From NCBI GenBank assembly GCA_964017235.1, contig OZ024927.1, positions 23,517,160 to 23,581,159 on the forward strand: a DNA stretch of 64,000 nt. The letters are read 5' to 3'. Position 1 is the stretch's first letter; every line of letters begins with the position of its first letter. Shown piece by piece: positions 12,401 through 24,400 of this stretch. The notes beneath the pieces are model-generated. The model did no database searches. It was given only the letters and a program-made list of their open reading frames with translations, and was not told the DNA's origin. Both the position numbers and the translations under genes were made by a program. Source of the stretch: Sabellastarte sp. h YS-2021 (lineage: Eukaryota > Annelida > Polychaeta > Sabellida > Sabellidae).

Positions 12401-15400
12401 AATTTACATTGATTACATTAAGCTAAATGTAGAGGTTTTACCGTAGTCAATTTTTAAGACTTTTCAATCCAGATTAAATTCTGTAGTGTGGACACTCAAC
12501 CCGGATTGAGATGAATCTCCTTTAATCTGCTTCAACCCTCAATCCTTGTCAACACGGATTGTAGTGTGAACAGGGTATATCAGGATATATGCACCAATAT
12601 GAGTTGATGAGTGTATTATGTAAGAGTCTCTTTGATCTAGCCGAGGGCTACTTTGTCCAAACACAGGCAAGATTTACATTCATAATTGTTGCCATCTGAC
12701 AAAATCATCATTTTTACCAGTCCTGCTTGTGGATGGATGATGTATTTTAAAATTAACAAGAGTTCATGACTGAAGAGACCTTTTTTCTGCTCTTCCAACA
12801 CAATGTCTGACAAAATATATATCCCATGGCAAAGGAAGGAATTATGCATTGATGTTGAAATATTTATTGAATTTCCAAAACATTTTGGGTTACCTCTTGA
12901 TATTGATTTTCAATTCATCAAAGCAAGTTTCCAGCTTATTGGAGGGATTTTGCTTCTTAATAATCTCTTGACATTTACTACCTTCCAAAAAGTGCTACTT
13001 CCTTTAAAAATGGTAATTTGTGATATATATATATTATTTTAAAACTGCAATAAACAACCTTAAATCTTTAAGTATTTACAGAAAGGTAAAGTGTAGAACT
13101 ATTGCACATGAAAAATAACTAGAGGATCGCTCGCAAAAAAAAAGATAATGTTTTTGCATAGCAAAAACAAAGCGTCCCGAAAAGGATATAAAGGTAAGTG
13201 CTAAAGTATTAAGAAAATACTTCGTTTCTAGCCTTATACTGTTGTGGCAACCAAAGTCAGCGCAGTCTGCTCTATCTAGCACGGTTTTCAAGATATAAGC
13301 ATTTTTGTGTTTTGCAAAAAATTCGAAAATTCAAAATGTCCGCTATATTTGGCGAGACAAAAATATTTTGAAAATTGGCATGGCTACTCTGCAGAGATAC
13401 CCAGCAGGTCAAAAATTTTGTTGAGTTCACTCCATCTAGCACGGTTTTCGAGATATAAGCATTTTTGTGTTTTGCAAAAACTTTGAAAATTCAAAATGGC
13501 CACCATTTATGGGGAGAAAATTTTTTTTGACAAGACCACTGCCGCGGTGTGTATCTCCCGCCGAGCATTAAAGGAGAAGAAATAGCTTTTCCGAGATATT
13601 CACAATTTTTCATTTTCGTGTGTGAAAGCTCTTCCAAAAGTAGGTGAATGAGTTATTTGAGAAAAATTGGCTATCTGCAATACTATTAAGAGATAATTCA
13701 CATTTACTCATTTTAAGTAGGTGAGTAATTACCTACGGGTCTGAAACTTCACCAAGTGAAAGCTCTCCCAAAAGTAGGTGAATGATTTATTTGAGAAAAA
13801 TTGGCTATCTGCAATACTTTTAGAGATAATTCGCATTTACTCATTTTGAGTAGGTGAGTAATTAGCTATGGGTCTGAAACTTCACCATGTGAAAGCTCTC
13901 CCACAAGTAGATGAATGAGTTATTTGATAAAAATTGGGTATCCGCAATACTTTTAGAGATAATTAGCATTTACTCATTTTGAGTAGGTGAGTAATTACCT
14001 ACGGGTCTGGAACTTCACCAAGTGAAAGCTCTCCCAAAAGTAGGTGAATGATTTATTTGAGAAAAATTGGCTATCTGCAATACTTTTAGAGATAATTAGC
14101 ATTTACTCATTTTGAGTAGGTGAGTAATTACCTATGGGTCTGAAACTTCACCATGTGAAAGCTCTCCCAAAAGTAGCTGAATGAGTTATTTGAGAAAAAT
14201 TGGCTATCTGCAATACTTTTAAGAGATAATTCGCATTTACTCATTTTGAGTAGGGGAGTAATTATCTACGGGTCTGAAACTTCTCCATGTGAAAGCTCTC
14301 CCAAAAGTACATGAATGAGTTATTTGATAAAAATTGGGTATCCGCAATACTTTTACAGATAATTAGCATTTACTCATTTTGAGTAGGTGAATAATTAGCT
14401 ATGGGTCTGAAACTTCATGGAGTGAAAGCTCTCCCAAAAGTAGGTGAATGAGTTATTTGAGAAAAATTGGCTATCTGCAATACTTTTAGAGATAATTTGC
14501 ATTTACTCATTTTGAGTAGGTGAGTAATTAGCTATGGGTCTGAAACTTCACAGAGTGAAAGCTCTCCCAAAAGTAGGTGAATGAGTTATTTGAGAAAAAT
14601 TGGCTATCTGCAATACTTTTAGAGATAATTCGCATTTACTCATTTTGAGTAGGTGAGTAATTAGCTATAGGTCTGAAACTTCACCATGTGAAAGCTCTCC
14701 CACAAGTAGATGAATGAGTTATTTGATAAAAATTGGGTATCCGCAATACTTTTACAGATAATTAGCATTTACTCATTTTGAGTAGGTAAATAATTAGCTA
14801 TGGGTCTGAAACTTCACCATGTGAAAGCTCTCCCAAAAGTAGGTGAATGAGTTATTTGAGAAAAATTGGCTATCTGCAATACTTTTAGAGATAATTCGCA
14901 TTTACTCATTTTGAGTAGGTGAGTAATTGGCTATGGGTCTGAAACTTCACCATGTGAAAGCTCTTCCAAAAGTAGGTGAATGAGTTATTTGAGAAAAATT
15001 GGCTATCTGCAATACTTTTAGAGGTAATTCGCATTTACTCTTTTTGAGTAGGTGAGCAATTAGCTATGGGTGTGAAACTTCACCAAGTGAAAGCTCTTTG
15101 GGATAGCTGCTCTGCAGAGATACCCTGAAGATAAAAAATTTCGTCGAAATCGCTCTATGTAGCACGGTTTTCGAAATATTAGCATTTTTGTGCTTTGCAA
15201 TTTTTGCGCAAAAATTCGAAAATTCAAAATGGCCGCCATTTTTGGCAAGATAAAATTTTTTTGAAAATTGGCATGGCTACTCTGCAGAGATACCCAGTGG
15301 GTCAAAAATTTCGTCGAAATCGCTCTATCTAGCACGGTTTTCGAGATATAGGCATTTTTGTGTTTTGCAATTTTGCGAAAAATTCGAAAATTCAAAATGG

Positions 15401-18400
15401 CCGCCATTTTTTGCGAGAAATTTTTTGTTTGAAAATTGGCATGGCTACTCTGCAGAGATACCCTGTGGGTCAAAAATTTCGTCGAAATCGCTCTATCTAG
15501 CAGGGTTTTTGAGATATAAGCATTTTTATGTTTTGCAATTTTTGCGAAAAATTCGAAAATTCAAAATGGCCGCCATTTTTGGCGAGACAAAATTTTTTTG
15601 AAAATTGGCATGGCTACTCTGCAGAGATACCCAGCAGGTCAAAAATTTTGTTGAGTTCACTCCATCTAGCACGGTTTTCGAGATATAAGCATTTTTGTGT
15701 TTTGCAAAAACTTTGAAAATTCAAAATGGCCACCATTTATGGGGAGAAAATTTTTTTTGACAAGACCACTGCCGCGGTGTGTATCTCCCGCCGAGCATTA
15801 AAGGAGAAGAAATAGCTTTTCCGAGATATTCACAATTTTTCATTTTCGTGTGTGAAAGCTCTTCCAAAAGTAGGTGAATGAGTTATTTGAGAAAAATTGG
15901 CTATCTGCAATACTATTAAGAGATAATTCACATTTACTCATTTTAAGTAGGTGAGTAATTACCTACGGGTCTGAAACTTCACCAAGTGAAAGCTCTCCCA
16001 AAAGTAGGTGAATGATTTATTTGAGAAAAATTGGCTATCTGCAATACTTTTAGAGATAATTCGCATTTACTCATTTTGAGTAGGTGAGTAATTAGCTATG
16101 GGTCTGAAACTTCACCATGTGAAAGCTCTCCCACAAGTAGATGAATGAGTTATTTGATAAAAATTGGGTATCCGCAATACTTTTAGAGATAATTAGCATT
16201 TACTCATTTTGAGTAGGTGAGTAATTACCTACGGGTCTGGAACTTCACCAAGTGAAAGCTCTCCCAAAAGTAGGTGAATGATTTATTTGAGAAAAATTGG
16301 CTATCTGCAATACTTTTAGAGATAATTAGCATTTACTCATTTTGAGTAGGTGAGTAATTACCTATGGGTCTGAAACTTCACCATGTGAAAGCTCTCCCAA
16401 AAGTAGCTGAATGAGTTATTTGAGAAAAATTGGCTATCTGCAATACTTTTAAGAGATAATTCACATTTACTCATTTTGAGTAGGGGAGTAATTATCTACG
16501 GGTCTGAAACTTCTCCATGTGAAAGCTCTCCCAAAAGTACATGAATGAGTTATTTGATAAAAATTGGGTATCCGCAATACTTTTACAGATAATTAGCATT
16601 TACTCATTTTGAGTAGGTGAATAATTAGCTATGGGTCTGAAACTTCATGGAGTGAAAGCTCTCCCAAAAGTAGGTGAATGAGTTATTTGAGAAAAATTGG
16701 CTATCTGCAATACTTTTAGAGATAATTTGCATTTACTCATTTTGAGTAGGTGAGTAATTAGCTATGGGTCTGAAACTTCACAGAGTGAAAGCTCTCCCAA
16801 AAGTAGGTGAATGAGTTATTTGAGAAAAATTGGCTATCTGCAATACTTTTAGAGATAATTCGCATTTACTCATTTTGAGTAGGTGAGTAATTAGCTATAG
16901 GTCTGAAACTTCACCATGTGAAAGCTCTCCCACAAGTAGATGAATGAGTTATTTGATAAAAATTGGGTATCCGCAATACTTTTACAGATAATTAGCATTT
17001 ACTCATTTTGAGTAGGTAAATAATTAGCTATGGGTCTGAAACTTCACCATGTGAAAGCTCTCCCAAAAGTAGGTGAATGAGTTATTTGAGAAAAATTGGC
17101 TATCTGCAATACTTTTAGAGATAATTCGCATTTACTCATTTTGAGTAGGTGAGTAATTGGCTATGGGTCTGAAACTTCACCATGTGAAAGCTCTTCCAAA
17201 AGTAGGTGAATGAGTTATTTGAGAAAAATTGGCTATCTGCAATACTTTTAGAGGTAATTCGCATTTACTCTTTTTGAGTAGGTGAGCAATTAGCTATGGG
17301 TCTGAAACTTCACCAAGTGAAAGCTCTTTGGGATAGCTGCTCTGCAGAGATACCCTGAAGATAAAAAATTTCGTCGAAATCGCTCTATGTAGCACGGTTT
17401 TCGAAATATTAGCATTTTTGTGCTTTGCAATTTTTGCGCAAAAATTCGAAAATTCAAAATGGCCGCCATTTTTGGCAAGATAAAATTTTTTTGAAAATTG
17501 GCATGGCTACTCTGCAGAGATACCCAGTGGGTCAAAAATTTCGTCGAAATCGCTCTATCTAGCACGGTTTTCGAGATATAGGCATTTTTGTGTTTTGCAA
17601 TTTTGCGAAAAATTCGAAAATTCAAAATGGCCGCCATTTTTTGCGAGAAATTTTTTGTTTGAAAATTGGCATGGCTACTCTGCAGAGATACCCTGTGGGT
17701 CAAAAATTTCGTCGAAATCGCTCTATCTAGCAGGGTTTTTGAGATATAAGCATTTTTATGTTTTGCAATTTTTGCGAAAAATTCGAAAATTCAAAATGGC
17801 CGCCATTTTTGGCGAGACAAAATTTTTTTGAAAATTGGCATGGCTACTCTGCAGAGATACCCAGCAGGTCAAAAATTTTGTTGAGTTCACTCCATCTAGC
17901 ACGGTTTTCGAGATATAAGCATTTTTGTGTTTTGCAAAAACTTTGAAAATTCAAAATGGCCACCATTTATGGGGAGAAAATTTTTTTTGACAAGACCACT
18001 GCCGCGGTGTGTATCTCCCGCCGAGCATTAAAGGAGAAGAAATAGCTTTTCCGAGATATTCACAATTTTTCATTTTCGTGTGTGAAAGCTCTTCCAAAAG
18101 TAGGTGAATGAGTTATTTGAGAAAAATTGGCTATCTGCAATACTATTAAGAGATAATTCACATTTACTCATTTTAAGTAGGTGAGTAATTACCTACGGGT
18201 CTGAAACTTCACCAAGTGAAAGCTCTCCCAAAAGTAGGTGAATGATTTATTTGAGAAAAATTGGCTATCTGCAATACTTTTAGAGATAATTCGCATTTAC
18301 TCATTTTGAGTAGGTGAGTAATTAGCTATGGGTCTGAAACTTCACCATGTGAAAGCTCTCCCACAAGTAGATGAATGAGTTATTTGATAAAAATTGGGTA

Positions 18401-21400
18401 TCCGCAATACTTTTAGAGATAATTAGCATTTACTCATTTTGAGTAGGTGAGTAATTACCTACGGGTCTGGAACTTCACCAAGTGAAAGCTCTCCCAAAAG
18501 TAGGTGAATGATTTATTTGAGAAAAATTGGCTATCTGCAATACTTTTAGAGATAATTAGCATTTACTCATTTTGAGTAGGTGAGTAATTACCTATGGGTC
18601 TGAAACTTCACCATGTGAAAGCTCTCCCAAAAGTAGCTGAATGAGTTATTTGAGAAAAATTGGCTATCTGCAATACTTTTAAGAGATAATTCGCATTTAC
18701 TCATTTTGAGTAGGGGAGTAATTATCTACGGGTCTGAAACTTCTCCATGTGAAAGCTCTCCCAAAAGTACATGAATGAGTTATTTGATAAAAATTGGGTA
18801 TCCGCAATACTTTTACAGATAATTAGCATTTACTCATTTTGAGTAGGTGAATAATTAGCTATGGGTCTGAAACTTCATGGAGTGAAAGCTCTCCCAAAAG
18901 TAGGTGAATGAGTTATTTGAGAAAAATTGGCTATCTGCAATACTTTTAGAGATAATTTGCATTTACTCATTTTGAGTAGGTGAGTAATTAGCTATGGGTC
19001 TGAAACTTCACAGAGTGAAAGCTCTCCCAAAAGTAGGTGAATGAGTTATTTGAGAAAAATTGGCTATCTGCAATACTTTTAGAGATAATTCGCATTTACT
19101 CATTTTGAGTAGGTGAGTAATTAGCTATAGGTCTGAAACTTCACCATGTGAAAGCTCTCCCACAAGTAGATGAATGAGTTATTTGATAAAAATTGGGTAT
19201 CCGCAATACTTTTACAGATAATTAGCATTTACTCATTTTGAGTAGGTAAATAATTAGCTATGGGTCTGAAACTTCACCATGTGAAAGCTCTCCCAAAAGT
19301 AGGTGAATGAGTTATTTGAGAAAAATTGGCTATCTGCAATACTTTTAGAGATAATTCGCATTTACTCATTTTGAGTAGGTGAGTAATTGGCTATGGGTCT
19401 GAAACTTCACCATGTGAAAGCTCTTCCAAAAGTAGGTGAATGAGTTATTTGAGAAAAATTGGCTATCTGCAATACTTTTAGAGGTAATTCGCATTTACTC
19501 TTTTTGAGTAGGTGAGCAATTAGCTATGGGTCTGAAACTTCACCAAGTGAAAGCTCTTTGGGATAGCTGCTCTGCAGAGATACCCTGAAGATAAAAAATT
19601 TCGTCGAAATCGCTCTATGTAGCACGGTTTTCGAAATATTAGCATTTTTGTGCTTTGCAATTTTTGCGCAAAAATTCGAAAATTCAAAATGGCCGCCATT
19701 TTTGGCAAGATAAAATTTTTTTGAAAATTGGCATGGCTACTCTGCAGAGATACCCAGTGGGTCAAAAATTTCGTCGAAATCGCTCTATCTAGCACGGTTT
19801 TCGAGATATAGGCATTTTTGTGTTTTGCAATTTTGCGAAAAATTCGAAAATTCAAAATGGCCGCCATTTTTTGCGAGAAATTTTTTGTTTGAAAATTGGC
19901 ATGGCTACTCTGCAGAGATACCCTGTGGGTCAAAAATTTCGTCGAAATCGCTCTATCTAGCAGGGTTTTTGAGATATAAGCATTTTTATGTTTTGCAATT
20001 TTTGCGAAAAATTCGAAAATTCAAAATGGCCGCCATTTTTGGCGAGACAAAATTTTTTTGAAAATTGGCATGGCTACTCTGCAGATATACCCGGTGGGTC
20101 AAAAATTTCGTCGAAATCGCTCTATCTAGCAGGATTTTCGAGATATAAGCATTTTTATGTTTTGCAATTTTTGCGAAAAATTCGAAAATTCAAAATGGCC
20201 GCCATTTTTGGCGAGACAAAAATTTTTTCAAAATTGGGATAACTACTCTGCAGAGATACCCTGTGGGTCAAAAATTTCGTCGAAATTGCTCTATCTAGCA
20301 CGGTTTTCGAGATATAAGCATTTTTGTGTTTTGCAATTTTTGCGAAAATTTCGAAAATTCAAAATGGCCGCCATTTTTGGCGAGACAAAAATTTTTTGAA
20401 AATTGGGAAAAGTACTCCGCAGAGATTTCCTGCGGTTCAAAAATTTTGTCGAAATCGCTCTATCTAGCAAGGTTTTTGAGATATAAGCATTTTTGTGTTT
20501 TGCAATTTTTGCGAAAATTTCGAAAATTCAAAATGGCCGCCATTTTGGGCGAGATAAAATTTTTTTGAAAATTGGGAAAACTACTCCGCAGAGATACCCT
20601 GTGGGTCAAAAATTTCGTCGAAATCGCTCTATCTAGCACGGTTTTCGAGATATAAGCATTTTTGTGTTTTCCTTATTTGGAAAATTCGTAATGATTAATT
20701 AATCATTAATTACTCGGCCATTTCTTGACCAATCAATGCCAAAATCTAATGATTTCCAGATTTTAATAGAATGAATGTATTTGCCAAGTTTCAGGTGAAT
20801 TGATAAAATTCCTTTCAAGTTATCATCCGGACAAGCTTCCCCATCGAAAAAAGACATTTTTGGTCATGTGACCTCTCTGATTGGTTGAAATGTCACTGCA
20901 GCATATTCAAAAAAATTCCCCAAGGCTACTGCCTAAACCTGCCAAATTTGAAAAGAATCCGCCAAACGGTTACAGAGTTATAAGGAAAACAAAATGTGGA
21001 GCCGGCGGAGCCGGAAGCTCTCCCATACATAAACAAGCGTCCCTTGCGGGACGCTTAATTAGCATTTACTCATTTTGAGTAGGTGAATAATTAGCTACGG
21101 GTCTGAAACTTCACCGAGTGAAAGCTCTTTGGGATAGCTGCTCTGCAGAGATACCCTGAAGATCAAAAATTTCGTCGAAATCGTTCTATGTAGCACGGTT
21201 TTCGAGATATTAGCATTTTTGTGTTTTGCAATTTTTGCGCAAAAATTCGAAAATTCAAAATGGCCGCCATTTTTGGCAAGATAAATTTTTTTTGAAAATT
21301 GGCATGGCTACTCTGCAGATATAGCCTGTGGGTCAAAAATTTCGTCGAAATCGCTCTATCTAGCAGGGTTTTCGAGATATAAGCATTTTTATGTTTTGCA

Positions 21401-24400
21401 ATTTTTGTGAAAAATGCGAAAATTCAAAATGGCCGCCATTTTTGGCGAGACAAAATTTTTTTTGAAAATTGGCATGGCTACTCCACAGAGATACCCTGTG
21501 GGTCAAAAGTTTCATCGAAATCGTTCTATCTACACGGTTTTCGAGATATAAGCATTTTTATGTTTTGCAATTTTGCGAAAAATTCGAAAATTCAAAATGG
21601 CCGCCATTTTTGGCGAGACAAAAGTTTTTTGAAAATTGGCATAACTACTCCGCAGAGATAACCTGTGGGTCAAAAATTTTGTCGAAATCGCTCTATCTAG
21701 CACGGTTTTCGAGATATAAGCACTTTTGTGTTTTCCTTATTTGAAAAATTCATAATGATTAATTAATCATTAATTACTCGGCCATTTCTTAACCAATCAA
21801 TGCCAAAATCTAATGATTTCCAGATTTTAATAGAATGAATGTATTTGCCAAGTTTCAGGTGAACTGATAAAATTCCTTTCAAGTTATCATCCAAACAAGC
21901 TTCCCCATCGAAAAAAGACATTTTTGGTCATGTGACCTCTCTGATTGGTTGAAATGTCACTGCAGCATATTCAAAAAAATTCCCCAAGGCTACTGCCTAA
22001 ACCTGCCAAATTTAAAAAGAATCCGCCTAACGGTTACAGAGTTATAAGGAAAACAAAATGCGGAGCCGGCGGAGCCTGAAGGTCTCCCATACCCAAACAA
22101 GCGTCCCTTGCGGGACGCTTAATGACTGCTTGATGAGTCATCTGCCAACTGAGCTGAAGTAACGTTATGCCAAGAATGATACTATTTGATCTTTCACTAA
22201 GCTTTTAAATTATATTAATGCTGTAAATTTTGGATTCGATTTGTACTCTGCACAAGAAAGTTTCTGTAAACATGGATCAATATTAACTGAATTACTGAAA
22301 GAAAACTAATGTTTTGTGAAATATATTTATGATGGGAATCACCCCCAAAATTTAACGACAATCAGTTGCCAATTTCATGGACTAACGATTGAGCTTGACT
22401 ATTGAGTGGATTAATTAATGTTAAGTCCATTTGTCAAATTGACCTTGAAACAAAGGTGAAAAATTAAGTCTGACCTCCCATGTAAAGATTCACAGCCCAT
22501 CATTTCCTTTTCCTTAGTTTTCACATTCCAAACCCAGGCACCAATAATAAGTGTGGTGTAAAGAAATTTTGGTTAGTGCATCAACTTGAAGCAAGGGTCA
22601 AAAGTCATAAGGGCATATGTGCTCAAGGTCAAACTTCTCTATATAAAACACTTCACAGTTTTCTCAAGCTGCTTTAGAAATTTCAACAGCTTTCATTATA
22701 TATTTACATAACCACCAGCTAACAAATGCCAAAATATGGCTAAAAGGGTTCACGTGAGGGAAAAGAAAGGACTGAGGATTCAATATTTACTGGTTCATAC
22801 AGAGAAATATATCCACTATACAGATCCACAAACACATAATTCAGGCTACTATATACAAGAATCATGCTAAAATACCAAAAAGTAAAATAATATTAGAACA
22901 GCCATCTTGAATGTTAGCACATAAAATGACGGGGAAACTTTAACGATGACAGTTGACCTGGACAAACTCGTAACTTTTCTTTTGTCTTTGCACATACCTT
23001 TACATTTTTATGAGATTTTAATGAGATTTTGATGTTTTATTTACATCTATCACACTTCCCGTTACCACGTGCCTGTTTGATTTGGACAATGCAGGAATGT
23101 TTTTGGTATCCCAAAACTGGAAGTTTTTAGCATGGTGGGATACTCAGAAATGGATAAATATGCTATTTTTCCATCCCACACCTTAAGCAAAGAAAAAAAG
23201 TGCAACTTTTAATTGGCTGTCTCCATTTGCAAATATCATCAGAGGAAAATAATAACCTCCACCTAGGAGACTATGCGATTCTTGGATTCTGTTTGTTAGC
23301 AAGATTAAAGAAAAAATACTACCATGCATTTTTATATCAAATTTTTCACAGTGGGTGGGTCATGGTCTAAAATAAAAGTGATTTCATTTTGGAAATGATC
23401 TACAACTTATTTCGGATCCAGGGCTCAGTTTCACAAAGGCCTACTATCTACATAAAGTAGGCTACTAAGTGCTAGAAGTCTACTAAGCCAGTACTATCCA
23501 TTTCTCTGAGACTGTTTTCATCATAGTAATTAGTAGACTATCCTCACTAGAAGCCCTACTATCCCAGGAACTTGGAAATTCCATAGTATCAGCTCAGTGG
23601 AAGACTTTGGTGATGGCCACTAAGGGCCTACTAAAATCTAGCTTTAATAGCATACTGTCTTATATATTTAGTAGGCTTTTGCGAAACTGGGCCCAGGATT
23701 TTTAAAGGCCTTTTTTCATAGTATTTATGCAATACTGGAGATGTTAGGCCTTGGTAGAGATACATGCTCTCTCCTGATGCTCTTGTTGTGCCAGTCACAA
23801 ACACAATCTGTTAAGGCCATGATAGTTTACCTGTTTAGCTGACAAACCATCAGGGGCCGTATTCTACAACAATACTTATATATGGTGACCTTAGATCTAA
23901 GTAAGGGAAGGTTTTTCACTTAAGTTTTCTTGCACTTTGTATTTACAAAACAAAAGTTAGGAATGTTCAGTTTCATCATTTCTTACTTGAAATCTACCAA
24001 ATACTTGAAATCTAAGTTAGAAATGATGTAAGTATTGTAAGTTGTAGAATACGGCCCCTGAATTCATGCAGAAACTGAGTAGAAAGTAGTGAAGCTGGTA
24101 ACCAAAAAAGAAAAAACTATTAAAATATTGTTTAACTCAATAAACTACATGTACTTGGGTAAACTTCAGTTTTCAGTCAATTTTATCAGTACCTGGTATA
24201 AGTATTTTTTTCACACAATTTTCCTTATTTTTGCAGATATTTAAATTTTTTAGCAATTGGTACATTAGTTTACAATCACCTGCTTCACTGATAATTCCAG
24301 TTGGTTACAACAGAAATGGAGTTACCATGATTTTGATCAGTTTTTGTCAGACACCCAGACCAGTATTTCTCTCTTGAGTCACAGCCCTTACTGTCAATGT

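Larger units (their letters stand above)
13128..21056 (+). mobile_element. Giant tandem-core helentron-like element with 2230-bp higher-order repeats
   Basis: The 5' region contains AAGCGTCCCG (13170-13179). The 3' end is a perfect hairpin, AAGCGTCCC / TTGC loop / GGGACGCTT (21035-21056), whose right arm with the preceding C is the reverse complement of the 5' motif. Between them is an array of two satellite types: A units of about 169 bp and B units of 133 bp. They alternate as blocks in a 2230-bp higher-order unit repeated three times. The unique 3' tail (20673-21034) is shared with the second element ending at 22120. No protein is encoded; open frames here recur only because of the repeats. 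Confidence 0.7.

Noticed and set aside
12803-13042. 79-residue plus-strand frame MSDKIYIPW...
   Set aside because: Protein-like at first sight, but no motif, no splice context and AT-driven composition.
15060-20568. Recurring 62-137-residue frames (for example FENSKWPPF-type peptides) in the tandem array
   Set aside because: They repeat with the satellite period on both strands, so they are by-products of the A units and not genes.
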